In this document: piece after piece, positions 1 through 8,900 of the stretch
Position numbering within the stretch: the stretch's first letter is position 1
How the letters are laid out: each line of letters opens with the position of its first letter
Assembly (NCBI GenBank): GCA_964194555.1
Contig: CAXMMT010000031.1
Coordinates: 6,418-70,417, forward strand
Source: SZUA-217 sp964194555
GTDB lineage: Bacteria; Actinomycetota; Acidimicrobiia; Spongiisociales; ZC4RG35
Reading direction: 5' to 3'
Length of the DNA: 64,000 bases
Program-made: the position numbers and the translations under genes
Notes under the pieces: generated by a model
What the model was told of the DNA's origin: nothing
Databases searched by the model: none
What the model saw: the letters and a program-made list of their open reading frames with translations, nothing else

Positions 1-1
1 A

Positions 2-478
2 GCGGCGGGAGGAAGCGTGGGACGTCCACACATCGCCACTGTGATGGTCGCGAAGGGGTATGTGCCGGATCTCGAGACCGCTTTCGACGAGTGGCTCGGC
101 AGCGGAAAGCCGGCCTATGTGGGCAGGCCACGGCTGAATGCTGAAGATGCCATCGTCCTGGCGCGACAATCAGGGGCCGTGCCCGTCCTGGCCCATCCTC
201 ACACTCTCGGAATCAGCCGTGCAGCCGACATGGCCGACCTGCTTACCCCGCTTCAAGAGGCGGGACTGGTCGGATTGGAGGCGATCTACTCCAGCTACCA
301 CCGACATGAGAGGGAGGGCTACGCCGATCTGGCTCGTCGATTTGGGCTGATTCCCTCGGGTGGCAGCGACTACCACGGAACCTACAAACAGGGGCTCGAG
401 GTGGGCATCGGATACGGCGATCTCGTCGTGCCCGACTCGACGGTCGAAGAGTTGCGGAGCTACGCAGGGGAGGCATGA
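2..478 (+). CDS. PHP-domain phosphoesterase (YciV/TrpH-like), C-terminal part
   Basis: The reading frame is open from the window edge, so only about 158 C-terminal residues are seen. The visible part carries GRPHIA at its start, the metal-ligand stretch LAHPHTLG and the C-terminal motif GGSDYHG. These are typical of the PHP family that includes YciV (RNase AM, 3',5'-nucleoside bisphosphate phosphatase). The GTG at 17 lies inside the conserved GRPHIA region and is unlikely to be the true start. The stop overlaps the murJ start as ATGA, so the two genes are probably cotranscribed. Family assignment is good; the exact substrate is not determined. Confidence 0.85.
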   Translation, partial: AAGGSVGRPHIATVMVAKGYVPDLETAFDEWLGSGKPAYVGRPRLNAEDAIVLARQSGAVPVLAHPHTLGISRAADMADLLTPLQEAGLVGLEAIYSSYHRHEREGYADLARRFGLIPSGGSDYHGTYKQGLEVGIGYGDLVVPDSTVEELRSYAGEA

Positions 479-2007
479 GCCGCCCACTCCGCATGGGGAC
501 CGCCGCTGCGGTCGTCGCCGGAAGTGTCCTGCTGTCCCGGATTCTTGGCCTGGGACGGGAGGCTCTCCTAGCCGGAATGTTCGGTGTCACCACAGAAGGT
601 GACCTCTACAGACAGGCGTTCCTACTCCCCGATTTCCTCAACTACCTGTTAGCAGGCGCCTACCTGACGATCACTCTGATCCCCATACTCAGTCGTCACC
701 TCGAGCGAGGCGACTCGGAAGGAGCGAGCCGGGCGTTCACCTCGATATTCCGATTCGTGGGTATTGGCATCGTCGCCCTCACCATGTTGATGTGGGTGTT
801 TGCCGACCAGCTCGTCTCGCTGATCTTCCCCGAAGTCGTCGAGAATCACGACCGTCTGGTGTCGATGACACGCCTTGTTCTTCCTGCCCAGGTGTTCCTG
901 GTGGTTGGCGCCCTGCTGATGGCCGTTCAATACACCCACCGACGATTCGTCTACCCGGCTCTCGCTCCACTCATCTACAACGCGGCAATCATCGCCGGCG
1001 GCTTGATAGGAGCCGCAGTCAGCGATCCGTCGCCCGAGTCATTTCTCTGGGGAGCTGTCGTTGGTTCGGTCGTGGGCAACTTCGGTCTGCAGTGGATAGG
1101 GGCTCGCCGCACCGGAACCTGGTTGATGCGGCCCGTCCGCGGTGAGTCGTCGGTCGGGGAGTATCTGATACTCGCTCTGCCTCTGATGATCGGGCAGTCG
1201 GTGGCCGTGCTCGACGAACAGTTCGTGCGCTTCTTCGGGCAGGTCGAGGAGGGGACAACCTCTGCGCTGTCCTTCGCAAGACAACTCAACATGGTTCCCG
1301 TCGGGGTGATAGCCCAGGCTGCTGGAGTCGCGGCCTACCCGTTCCTGGCCCGACTGGCCGCGAAGGAGGATCACGACGGGCTGGTGGCGGCAACGGGGCG
1401 GGCCGCCCGCAACACCGTATTCATCGCATTTGGAGCCACGGCTGCTCTGATCGTCCTCGCGCGACCGCTGGTGCGTCTCCTGTTCCAGTACGGTGCCTTC
1501 ACGGCCGAGGATTCGGCCCTTGTCGCCAGTCTGCTGACAATCTATGCCTTCTCGATACCGGCATGGGGGCTCCATCAGATCCTTGCCAGGCACTTCTACG
1601 CAAGACGGAAGATGTGGACACCAGTGCTCATAGGGACCGTGTTCTCGCTGATCGCAATTCCCTCCTGGCTGGGTCTCTATTCGGTGTTCGGCGTAAAGGG
1701 TTTCGCCCTCGCCTCGACGTTGGTAGTGACCGGTTACGCAATCGGCATGCTGGTTGCCTGGGGTTACGACGCCGGTTGGGCAGCGGTTCGCCGACTAGTC
1801 CCGTCACTGATTCGAGGACTCGTCGCAGCGGCGGCCGCCACGCTCATATCGCTTCCGCTGGTGAATGCACTCTTCGCAGAAGAGCTGACGATCTGGATGG
1901 GCCTGGGCGCGGCCTTGGTTGGCGGGCTCACCACACTCGCAGCCTTTCTCGGGGTCGCCCGACTCCTCCGCTCTCCGGAGTTGCGAGAGATCACACGACG
2001 CGGTTGA
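475..2007 (+). CDS. murJ: Lipid II flippase MurJ (MviN family)
   Basis: This 510-residue polytopic membrane protein of the MOP superfamily should move lipid-linked peptidoglycan precursor across the cytoplasmic membrane. The N-terminus has the family pattern SRILGLGREALLAGMFG followed by DLYRQAFLLPDFLNYLLAGA. About 14 hydrophobic segments run through to residue 500. Length matches the bacterial MurJ core. The longer actinobacterial form with an added pseudokinase and ectodomain is not present: the chain ends shortly after the last membrane helix (ELREITRRG). It starts inside the stop of the PHP gene (ATGA). Confidence 0.93.
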   Translation: MSRPLRMGTAAAVVAGSVLLSRILGLGREALLAGMFGVTTEGDLYRQAFLLPDFLNYLLAGAYLTITLIPILSRHLERGDSEGASRAFTSIFRFVGIGIVALTMLMWVFADQLVSLIFPEVVENHDRLVSMTRLVLPAQVFLVVGALLMAVQYTHRRFVYPALAPLIYNAAIIAGGLIGAAVSDPSPESFLWGAVVGSVVGNFGLQWIGARRTGTWLMRPVRGESSVGEYLILALPLMIGQSVAVLDEQFVRFFGQVEEGTTSALSFARQLNMVPVGVIAQAAGVAAYPFLARLAAKEDHDGLVAATGRAARNTVFIAFGATAALIVLARPLVRLLFQYGAFTAEDSALVASLLTIYAFSIPAWGLHQILARHFYARRKMWTPVLIGTVFSLIAIPSWLGLYSVFGVKGFALASTLVVTGYAIGMLVAWGYDAGWAAVRRLVPSLIRGLVAAAAATLISLPLVNALFAEELTIWMGLGAALVGGLTTLAAFLGVARLLRSPELREITRRG

Positions 2008-2022
2008 AGCGGGTGCGCCGGT

Positions 2023-2229
2023 TTACAGACCGTCGGGGGCGACCACCTCGCGTGGCATGTTGGGCTCCTCGGGACTCAGGGCCCTCACCCACGCCGACAG
2101 ACCGACAAAACCGTCAGATCCCCCCTGACGAGCGGTCTTCTCCTGGCGAAGGATCTGATGTATGACGACGGCGATAACCGCCGCCTCGAACTCGTCGGCG
2201 CCGCCCCTGATCTCGAACCCCTCAGTCAT
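2023..2229 (-). CDS. Small acyl-CoA carboxylase epsilon-like subunit
   Basis: A 68-residue protein starts at ATG and overlaps the 3' end of the methylmalonyl-CoA epimerase gene by 8 bases, so it is translationally coupled to it. The N-terminal block FEIRGGADEFEAAVIAVVIH and the C-terminal SAWVRA followed by a proline-containing tail match the layout of actinobacterial AccE/PccE epsilon subunits. Those small proteins bind the biotin-dependent acyl-CoA carboxylase beta subunit. No alpha or beta subunit lies in the window. Coupling to the epimerase suggests a propionyl-CoA carboxylase role, which is inference. The gene is short and easily missed. Confidence 0.65.
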   Translation of the reverse strand: MTEGFEIRGGADEFEAAVIAVVIHQILRQEKTARQGGSDGFVGLSAWVRALSPEEPNMPREVVAPDGL

Positions 2230-2632
2230 CAGCCAACTCCACCAACTCGATCAACGTCCCACCCAGGTCACCAGGGTGAACGAACGCGATTCGAGTCCCA
2301 CGTCCACCAGAACGTGGCTCACGGTCGATGAGACGGGCGCCATCGGCCTCCAGATGCTCCAGTGCCTTCTCGATGGAGACCACCGCGTAGGCGACATGAT
2401 GAAGACCCTCGCCGTTATTGGACAAGAACTTGCCCACAGGGGTATCAGCGCCCAGGGGCTGCAACAACTGGACAAACGACCCACCAATAGGGATCATCGC
2501 CTCCTCGACACCCTGGTCCTCAACGGTCTCGCGATACAGGGGTTCGACGTTGTAACGCGATCGATAGCCGGCAAGCGCGGCGTCAAGATCATGCACGGCG
2601 ATCGCCACGTGATCGAGGTTGAGCAGCTTCAC
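2222..2632 (-). CDS. mce: Methylmalonyl-CoA epimerase
   Basis: This 136-residue glyoxalase/VOC-fold protein should interconvert (R)- and (S)-methylmalonyl-CoA between propionyl-CoA carboxylase and methylmalonyl-CoA mutase. Visible family features are LDHVAIAVHDLDAAL at the N-terminus, EAMIPIGGSFVQLLQPLG in the middle, GEGLHHVAYAV, and FVHPGDLGGTLIELVE at the C-terminus. The two histidines and the terminal glutamate are the expected metal ligands. Length is normal. The start is GTG with no clear Shine-Dalgarno sequence. The gene diverges from the thiolase across a 70-bp region containing a palindrome at 2650-2667. Confidence 0.9.
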   Translation of the reverse strand: MKLLNLDHVAIAVHDLDAALAGYRSRYNVEPLYRETVEDQGVEEAMIPIGGSFVQLLQPLGADTPVGKFLSNNGEGLHHVAYAVVSIEKALEHLEADGARLIDREPRSGGRGTRIAFVHPGDLGGTLIELVELADD

Positions 2633-2649
2633 CGGACTGAGGCTATTAG

Positions 2650-2667
2650 TGACAGATCAACCTGTCA
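2650..2667. promoter_or_regulatory. 18-bp palindrome, candidate TetR-type operator
   Basis: TGACAG-atcaac-CTGTCA is a perfect 6/6 inverted repeat in the 70-bp gap between the divergent epimerase and thiolase genes. Size and symmetry resemble operators of TetR-family acyl-CoA metabolism regulators. That is inference, since no regulator gene is adjacent. Confidence 0.5.
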
Positions 2668-2702
2668 TCTCCGGACCGGTAGCATCATCACGAGGAGGTC
2701 TT

Positions 2703-3887
2703 GTGAAAAATTCAGTGATCACCGGGATCGCTCGGACACCAATAGGTAGATACAACGGCGCCCTCAAGCCGTTGCGCGCCGTCGAACTCGGAGGCGTCGC
2801 CATCGCCGCCGCCGCTCAACGAGCGCACGTCGATCCTGCCGACATCGACGAAGTCCTCTTCGGGCATGTGCTCCAGGCCGGTGAAGGCCAGATCACGGCA
2901 CGTCAGGCAGCAGTCGAGGGCGGGTTGCCGATGACGGTTCCATCGGTGACAGTCAACAAGGTCTGTCTGTCCGGAATGTCCGCAATCGGGCTCGCCGACC
3001 GGGCCATCCGTCTTGGAGAGTCGACATTCGTGATGACAGGCGGCATGGAAAGCATGACCAACAGCCCTCATGTGGTTCGGGAACTGCGATGGGGGGCTCG
3101 CATCGGTAACGCCGAGTTGGTCGATGTGCTGGAGCATGACGGGCTCTTCTGCGCCTTCGACCAGTGCACCATGGGTGAGGCATCCGATCACAAGAACGAC
3201 CGTCTCGGGATCAGCCGCGAAGAGCAAGACGAGTGGGCGGCGCGAAGCCACGAGAGAGCAGCCGAAGCGACTCGCAACGGCCAATTCGGTGCCGAAATAG
3301 CAGCCGTCACGGTGCCACAGCGGAAGAGCGAACCGCTGACCGTGGATGTTGATGAAGGGATCCGCGAGGACTCGACAGTCGAGTCGCTGGGGAACCTGGC
3401 ACCGGCGTTCGTGTCAACCGGCACGATCACAGCCGGCAACGCCAGCCAGATTTCGGACGGCGCCGCCGCGGTGGTGGTTTCTGATCGCGATGCAGCCGAG
3501 GCGTCCGGTGCGCCCATCATGGCTGAAATACTTGCTTACGGCCAGATCGGAGGTATCGATGCCACGCTGCACGAACGCCCGGCCGAGGCGCTGATGGTCG
3601 CTCTCAAGAAAGCGGGGATGGAGCCTTCCGATCTGGATCTGATCGAGATCAACGAGGCTTTTGCCGCTGTCTCACTCTGGTCGGCGCGAATGCTCGATGT
3701 CTCCGAGGACAAAGTGAACGTCAATGGCGGAGCCGTGGCACTCGGACATCCGTTGGGTGCCACCGGAGCCCGTCTTGTAGTTACCCTCATCAACGCCCTA
3801 CGCCACCGAGGCGGAGGAATAGGGGCAGCGACGCTGTGCGGTGGTGGCGGCCAGGGCGACGCGATCATCGTGAAGGTCAACGCATGA
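2703..3887 (+). CDS. Acetyl-CoA C-acetyltransferase (thiolase)
   Basis: A thiolase-superfamily enzyme of 394 residues that condenses or cleaves acetoacetyl-CoA/3-ketoacyl-CoA. The start is the GTG at 2703, preceded by GAGGAGG. With this start the catalytic residues fall at Cys88 (NKVCLSG), His349 (ALGHPLGATGAR) and Cys379 (TLCGGGGQG), the same numbering as classical biosynthetic thiolases. That agreement supports both start and function. An upstream in-frame ATG at 2619 lies in the promoter region and is unlikely. The stop overlaps the glpX start (ATGA). The divergent epimerase suggests coordinated acyl-CoA metabolism. Confidence 0.92.
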   Translation: MKNSVITGIARTPIGRYNGALKPLRAVELGGVAIAAAAQRAHVDPADIDEVLFGHVLQAGEGQITARQAAVEGGLPMTVPSVTVNKVCLSGMSAIGLADRAIRLGESTFVMTGGMESMTNSPHVVRELRWGARIGNAELVDVLEHDGLFCAFDQCTMGEASDHKNDRLGISREEQDEWAARSHERAAEATRNGQFGAEIAAVTVPQRKSEPLTVDVDEGIREDSTVESLGNLAPAFVSTGTITAGNASQISDGAAAVVVSDRDAAEASGAPIMAEILAYGQIGGIDATLHERPAEALMVALKKAGMEPSDLDLIEINEAFAAVSLWSARMLDVSEDKVNVNGGAVALGHPLGATGARLVVTLINALRHRGGGIGAATLCGGGGQGDAIIVKVNA

Positions 3888-4879
3888 TGGCCGAACCGAT
3901 TGAGCGAAACCTCGGCCTCGACCTAGTCAGGGTCACCGAGACCGCCGCCCTTGCCGCCGGACGATGGCTGGGCCGGGGGGACAAAGAGAAAGTGGACCAG
4001 GCGGCAGTCGACGGAATGCGTCTCCATCTGTCAACCATGGATATCGATGGCGAGGTCATCATCGGCGAGGGCGAGAAGGACGAAGCCCCCATGCTCTTCA
4101 ACGGGGAGAAGGTCGGTTCGGGGTCCGGAATGATTGTCGATGTCGCCGTAGACCCCGTCGATGGCACAACTCTGACGGCCGAAGGACTCCCCGGCGCTAT
4201 CGCAGTCATTGCTCTCTCCGAGGGACGCGGAACCATGTATGCCCCCGGTTCGCTCGTATACATGGACAAGATCGCAGTGGGGCCGGAGGCCGCCGGAGCG
4301 ATCGACCTCGACGCTCCGCTCGAACACAACCTCCAACAGGTTTCCAGGGCAAACGGCAAAGACATGGCCGATCTCCGATGCCTCATCCTCGACCGCCCTC
4401 GCAACCAGGGTTATATCGATGCGGCGCGCGCAGCCGGCGCCCGGATTTCAGTCATGCGCGACGGCGACGTTGCCGCGGCCATCGCCACTTCCCAAGACGA
4501 CCATGAAGCCGACATTCTCGTCGGCATCGGCGGTTCCCCCGAGGCGGTGATTGCAGCTGCCGCGCTCCGGTGCACCGGTGGCGAGATTCAGTGCCGGCTA
4601 TGGCCACGCGACCAGACGGAGCAGGATTACGCCATCGACAATGGGCTCGATCTGGATCAGGTGATGACGACAGATGATCTGGTCTCATCGGACAATGTTT
4701 TTTTCGCTGCGACCGGCGTCACCGGCGGGGAGTTTCTCCGCCGGGTCAACTTCAAGGGCGAGGACAAGGCTGTTACCCATTCGGTGATCATGCGCTCCAA
4801 GACCGGGTCGATCCGCTACATGGACGCCCATCACGATCTCGCCCGCCTTCGAGAAATCTCGAGTCTGACCATCGACTAG
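3884..4879 (+). CDS. glpX: Class II fructose-1,6-bisphosphatase GlpX
   Basis: A 331-residue gluconeogenic enzyme hydrolysing fructose-1,6-bisphosphate to fructose-6-phosphate, the usual FBPase of actinobacteria. Seen in the sequence are the metal-binding segment GEGEKDEAPML, the DPVDGTT motif of the Li+-sensitive phosphatase superfamily, and the substrate-side IGGSPEAVIAAAALRC. The C-terminal VTHSVIMRSKTGS is also typical. It starts with ATGATG overlapping the thiolase stop, so the two are probably translated from one message. That pairing links acetyl-CoA use to sugar synthesis, which is inference. Confidence 0.93.
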   Translation: MMAEPIERNLGLDLVRVTETAALAAGRWLGRGDKEKVDQAAVDGMRLHLSTMDIDGEVIIGEGEKDEAPMLFNGEKVGSGSGMIVDVAVDPVDGTTLTAEGLPGAIAVIALSEGRGTMYAPGSLVYMDKIAVGPEAAGAIDLDAPLEHNLQQVSRANGKDMADLRCLILDRPRNQGYIDAARAAGARISVMRDGDVAAAIATSQDDHEADILVGIGGSPEAVIAAAALRCTGGEIQCRLWPRDQTEQDYAIDNGLDLDQVMTTDDLVSSDNVFFAATGVTGGEFLRRVNFKGEDKAVTHSVIMRSKTGSIRYMDAHHDLARLREISSLTID

Positions 4880-4881
4880 GC

Positions 4882-5529
4882 CTATATGCGTGCCGCGATT
4901 TCCACGGCTTCAACGAGGGAGTGGGCCACCGGAGCGCCCATGACCTCCAAATGAGGGAGGTGATGACTCCCCCCGTCGTAGAGCACCACATGGGCTCCCA
5001 CATGCCGAGCCGCCATGGCATCGTCCGGGGTATCACCCACCACGACAGTTCTCGCCGGGTCGACGCCAAGAGCCTCGACATGTTCCGCCATGTGCTGCGC
5101 CTTGAGGCCACCCGTCTCCCCGCTCAACCCGTCAATCAGAGCGAATCGCCCTGCGATGCCGCGTGCCCCAACGATCCGCTCCAGCCAGCTTTGAGGTGAC
5201 ATCGAAAGAAGGGACTGTCCCCAACCTTTGTCTTCGACGGCAGACAAGGCTTCGAGAGTGTCGGGAGTCAGAGTGGCAGTGTCGGCTTGCGCGAAGTACT
5301 CGTCATGAAAGCGGTCGTTGAGACCCTCCCACTCGGCGTCGCTCACCGGTCGCCCGAACAATGAGTTGTAGAAGGCTCGAACTGGCCTGGTGAAGTGGTC
5401 GCGATAGCCGTTCTCATCGATGGGTCCGACCCCAAACATGGCCATGGAGGCGTTGGCAGCCGAAATCACAACCGGGAGATCGTCGAGAAGAGTGCCGTTC
5501 CAATCCCAAATTATGTGCACCGGGCCCAT
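4882..5529 (-). CDS. HAD-superfamily phosphatase (phosphoglycolate phosphatase-like)
   Basis: This 215-residue soluble hydrolase opens with motif I IIWDWNGTLLDD, carrying the nucleophilic and general-acid aspartates. It has an alpha-helical cap of about 65 residues and motif IV VVVGDTPDDAMAARHVGA near residue 165. Cap type and length resemble Gph/PGP-like enzymes, but the substrate cannot be fixed from sequence. It faces glpX tail to tail with a two-base gap. The start may instead be the in-frame GTG three codons inside. Confidence 0.8.
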   Translation of the reverse strand: MGPVHIIWDWNGTLLDDLPVVISAANASMAMFGVGPIDENGYRDHFTRPVRAFYNSLFGRPVSDAEWEGLNDRFHDEYFAQADTATLTPDTLEALSAVEDKGWGQSLLSMSPQSWLERIVGARGIAGRFALIDGLSGETGGLKAQHMAEHVEALGVDPARTVVVGDTPDDAMAARHVGAHVVLYDGGSHHLPHLEVMGAPVAHSLVEAVEIAARI

Positions 5530-5640
5530 CAGCCCAGATTAACGGTGAAACGCGAGACTGGCGTTCGTGGCCGTGGTTAGGGTGCCGTCTAATCGAGGAG
5601 GTAGGTCACGACGGCGGAGGGCACACGCAGGGAAACAGGA

Positions 5641-6216
5641 TTGTTCTTTGGATTCTTTCTTGCCTACCAGCGCTGGGCCGACCGATTCGCCGAGTTCACC
5701 GGCAAGCTCGCGGCATGGATAGTCCTCCCCACCGTGGCCATCGGCTTTGTCAACGTGGTGCTGCGCTACATAGGCCAGACCACCAGCACGAGGCTCACCA
5801 CAAACACCATCATCGAGCTTCAGTGGTACATGTACTCGGGGATCTTTCTCTTGGGATTCCCCTACATCCTCAAGCACCAGATCAACGTTCGGGTCGACTT
5901 CTGGTTTGCCAATCAGGGGCCGAAACGCAAAGCGTGGATCGACTTTGCCGGACACTGGATCGGTCTCATCCCTTTCGCCCTGATCGGCATATTCGTTGCC
6001 TTCCCACAAGGGATCAAGTCTTGGTCAAGATGGGAACAATCCCCTGATGCCGACGGACTGCCTCGCGGCCCCATCAAGATGCTCTTGGCGATTTCCTTCC
6101 TGCTTCTACTGATCCAGGCGGTCGCCGAGCAGATCAAGCTCTATGCGGTGATCACCGACCGCGCGCACCTGGTAGCGCTCGAAGGTGCCCACGAACAGCC
6201 GGTCAAGATCGAATGA
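5641..6216 (+). CDS. dctQ: TRAP transporter small permease (DctQ)
   Basis: A 191-residue membrane protein with four hydrophobic segments at about 23-43, 60-80, 98-120 and 143-165, matching the TRAP small-subunit fold. It also has the typical NVVLRY after TM1 and a FPYILKHQINVRVDF stretch after TM2. The only plausible start in the open frame is TTG at 5641, after a weak purine run. A stronger GAGGAGG lies near 5599 but has no start codon behind it. It overlaps dctM by ATGA, so the membrane subunits form an operon. Confidence 0.85.
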   Translation: MFFGFFLAYQRWADRFAEFTGKLAAWIVLPTVAIGFVNVVLRYIGQTTSTRLTTNTIIELQWYMYSGIFLLGFPYILKHQINVRVDFWFANQGPKRKAWIDFAGHWIGLIPFALIGIFVAFPQGIKSWSRWEQSPDADGLPRGPIKMLLAISFLLLLIQAVAEQIKLYAVITDRAHLVALEGAHEQPVKIE

Positions 6217-7598
6217 GTCTCGAGCTTCTCGCCATCATCATGTTCGCCATCTTCCTGGTGATCATTCTCAGCGGATACCCGGTCGCTTTCTCATTTGCCG
6301 GCACGGCAGTCGTCTTCTTCGTTCTTGGCGTGATCTTCGGCGATCTCTCGTTCAGACAACTCAACGTTCTGTTCACCCAATGGTTCGCCAACTCTGTTTC
6401 CAACTTCACCTTCCTGGCGATTCCGTTCTTCGTGTTCATGGGGGCCGTCTTCGAGAAGTCCGGTTTGGCGGAACGGTTGCTGACCACCATCGGGTTCCGG
6501 ATGGGACCTTTGGAGGGTGGGCTGGCAGTAGCCGTAGTGATCGTCGGCACTCTGCTCGCGGCCGCAACTGGTGTTGTCGCGGCCACAGTCATCGTGATGG
6601 GTCTTCTCTCCCTACCGGTGATGATGAAGTACGGCTACGACCCAAAGCTGGCGTCGGGGGTGATCATCGGTTCGGGGACGCTCGCCCAGCTGATCCCACC
6701 CAGTCTGGTTCTGATCATTCTTGCCCAGTTCATCCCTGTTTCCGTGGGAGAACTGTTTGCCGGCGCGTTGATCCCGGGCCTCATGCTCGCCGGGATATTC
6801 GCCATCTACTCGGTGGTGATCGCATACGCGAAACCGGGTACGGCGCCGGCCATCCCCAAGTCCGAGCGTGACATGCCGGCAAAAACACTGGCATTCCAGG
6901 CGCTGAAGGTCGTCGTCCCTCCAATGTTCCTGGTCTTCGCGGTGTTGGGGTCGATCTTCGCCGGCATCGCCACCGCGTCCGAGGCCGGTGCGGTGGGAGC
7001 GATGGGGGCAGTGCTCCTATCGGTGTTCTACCGGACCTTCGCTTGGAAAACGCTGGTCGAAGCGGCTCGAGCCACCGCAAACATCACGGGTCTCGTTCTC
7101 CAGATCCTGTTCGCTTCCACCTTCTTCGCCATGGTATTCAACCTCCTGAACGGTCAGGATCTCATCACCAACTGGCTGACGGCGATCCCGGGCGACAAAT
7201 GGGGATTCATCATCGCAGCCAACATCATCGTGTTTCTGCTGGGAATCAATCTCGAGTTCTTGGAGATCTCCTTCATAGTTATGCCTCTCTTCGTTCCCGC
7301 GGCGATAGCCCTGGGCCTCACCGGGCCGCTCATGGTGTGGTTCGCGGTGATGATGGCCATCAACCTCAACATCGCGTTCATCTCGCCACCGGTCGGATTC
7401 TCTCTCTTCTATCTCCAATCCGTTGCGCCGCCAGAGGTGACGACCGCCGACATCCATAAGGGAGCTTTGCCGTTTATGGCGCTACAGAGTTTCGGACTGG
7501 TCGTCGTGATGCTTGTGCCGGAAACGGTCACATGGCTGGTCAACAGGTTCTTCGGTGACGACAACGTCAGCGCCATGATTCAACTGATCGCGCTCTAA
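6213..7598 (+). CDS. dctM: TRAP transporter large permease (DctM)
   Basis: A 461-residue DctM-family integral membrane subunit that couples sodium gradients to uptake of a carboxylate delivered by DctP. Evidence is the family pattern FLAIPFFVFMGAVFEKSGLA, GSGTLAQLIPPSLVLII with the PPS motif, and the C-terminal FISPPVGFSLFYLQS. About 12 hydrophobic segments are visible. It starts within the dctQ stop and ends just before a strong hairpin. The binding protein lies on the opposite strand, so it is not in the same message. Confidence 0.93.
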   Translation: MSLELLAIIMFAIFLVIILSGYPVAFSFAGTAVVFFVLGVIFGDLSFRQLNVLFTQWFANSVSNFTFLAIPFFVFMGAVFEKSGLAERLLTTIGFRMGPLEGGLAVAVVIVGTLLAAATGVVAATVIVMGLLSLPVMMKYGYDPKLASGVIIGSGTLAQLIPPSLVLIILAQFIPVSVGELFAGALIPGLMLAGIFAIYSVVIAYAKPGTAPAIPKSERDMPAKTLAFQALKVVVPPMFLVFAVLGSIFAGIATASEAGAVGAMGAVLLSVFYRTFAWKTLVEAARATANITGLVLQILFASTFFAMVFNLLNGQDLITNWLTAIPGDKWGFIIAANIIVFLLGINLEFLEISFIVMPLFVPAAIALGLTGPLMVWFAVMMAINLNIAFISPPVGFSLFYLQSVAPPEVTTADIHKGALPFMALQSFGLVVVMLVPETVTWLVNRFFGDDNVSAMIQLIAL

Positions 7599-7601
7599 CT
7601 A

Positions 7602-7631
7602 GAAAGGACCCTGCCGAGGCGGGGCCCTTTC
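7602..7631. terminator. Hairpin between convergent dctM and dctP
   Basis: GAAAGG-a-CCC pairs with GGG-c-CCTTTC around a short loop in the 53-bp gap between dctM and dctP. It lies downstream of both genes and so is likely a bidirectional transcription terminator. Confidence 0.75.
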
Positions 7632-7651
7632 GATTGTTGTCGGCTTGGTTC

Positions 7652-8797
7652 TCAGGCCCTGCCCACGTACTCGAGATACGAGGCCTCAGCGAGACCGTGC
7701 CACCCTTGGATACTCGTCCGGAACTTCTTCCACTCTTCGAATATCGAGGCAAAGTCGGCACTGGCGGCGGCACTCTCATCGAAGATCTCGAAAGATGCCT
7801 CCTCGGCCGCCTGCATCACGTCATCAGGGAACGGCAGGAGGGTTATATCGGGATTGTTGATGATTTCGTCTTCGAGCGCCACAGGGTTTCTGACGTCATA
7901 GAGGGCCATCATCGTGCTGTTGGCCTCATAGGCGGCCGTCTTGACAATCTCCTGATAGATCTCGGGCAATGCGTTCCACTTCGGCAACGGGATCTGCACC
8001 TCGAGCGACGGTCCTGGCTCCCACCAACCCGGGTAGTAGTAGAACTGGGTCACCTCATGGAAGCCCATCACGGTGTCGTCATAAGGCCCAACCCACTCGG
8101 TGGCATCTATGGCACCGGTCTGCAGTGCCTGGAAGATCTCACCGCCAGGCAGCACCTGAACGGTGACACCGAGCTTGGACATCACCTGGCTGCCGAGGCC
8201 GGGGATCCGCATGACAAGCCCCTCGAGGTCTGCGGTCGACGTGATCTCCTTGTTGAACCAGCCACCCATCTGAGCCCCGGTGTTCCCCGCGGGGAACTGG
8301 ATGGCGTTGAACTTGTCCGCGTAGAAGTCTTGAAGCATCTCAAGACCGCCGCCTTCATACAGCCAGGCGTTCTGTTGTCGGGCAGTAAGACCAAATGGCA
8401 AGGCGGTGCCAAACGCCGTCGCCGGATCCAGACCCGTGTAGTAATACGAAGCGGTGTGCCCGGAGTCGATGCTGTCGGTCTCGATGTTCTGAAGAATTTC
8501 CAGCCCCGGCACCACTTCGCCAGACGGCTGGGCGGTGATCATGAATTTGCCACCGGTCATTGCAGCGACGCGATCTGCAAACCTCTCGGCTCCACCAAAG
8601 ATGGTATCGAGAATTGGTGGCCAACTGGTTGCCAAAGCCCACTCGAGCTCTGGCAGACTGTCGTCGCCCGCTGCCTCGTCGAGATCGGCGTCCCCACTGC
8701 TACAGGCAGCAAGAGCAGCAGCGCCAAGTGCTCCCATCGATGCCATCTTGAGGAACTGTCGGCGCTCCATCAGTTTGGTGTGTTGCAGCTTGTTCAT
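7652..8797 (-). CDS. dctP: TRAP transporter substrate-binding protein (DctP/TakP-like)
   Basis: A 381-residue extracytoplasmic solute receptor. The start is ATG 8797, with AGAGGAG just upstream; a longer in-frame start at 8920 adds an implausible leader. The N-terminus MERRQFLKMASMG is twin-arginine-like and leads into a lipobox AALAAC with Cys32, so the protein is probably exported folded and lipid-anchored. The block FYYYPGWWEPGPSLE is typical of the TakP group, which binds alpha-keto acids or lactate. Substrate is therefore a tentative 2-oxo or 2-hydroxy acid. It converges on dctQM instead of heading that operon. Confidence 0.88.
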   Translation of the reverse strand: MNKLQHTKLMERRQFLKMASMGALGAAALAACSSGDADLDEAAGDDSLPELEWALATSWPPILDTIFGGAERFADRVAAMTGGKFMITAQPSGEVVPGLEILQNIETDSIDSGHTASYYYTGLDPATAFGTALPFGLTARQQNAWLYEGGGLEMLQDFYADKFNAIQFPAGNTGAQMGGWFNKEITSTADLEGLVMRIPGLGSQVMSKLGVTVQVLPGGEIFQALQTGAIDATEWVGPYDDTVMGFHEVTQFYYYPGWWEPGPSLEVQIPLPKWNALPEIYQEIVKTAAYEANSTMMALYDVRNPVALEDEIINNPDITLLPFPDDVMQAAEEASFEIFDESAAASADFASIFEEWKKFRTSIQGWHGLAEASYLEYVGRA

Positions 8798-8900
8798 ACT
8801 TCTCCTCTGTCCGGTGGTGATCCACTCTCCCCATTGGGGTTGACGCAGGCTACGCAGACACGGAGGCTGATGTCGGACTGCAGGGAATATTTCTTGGCTC

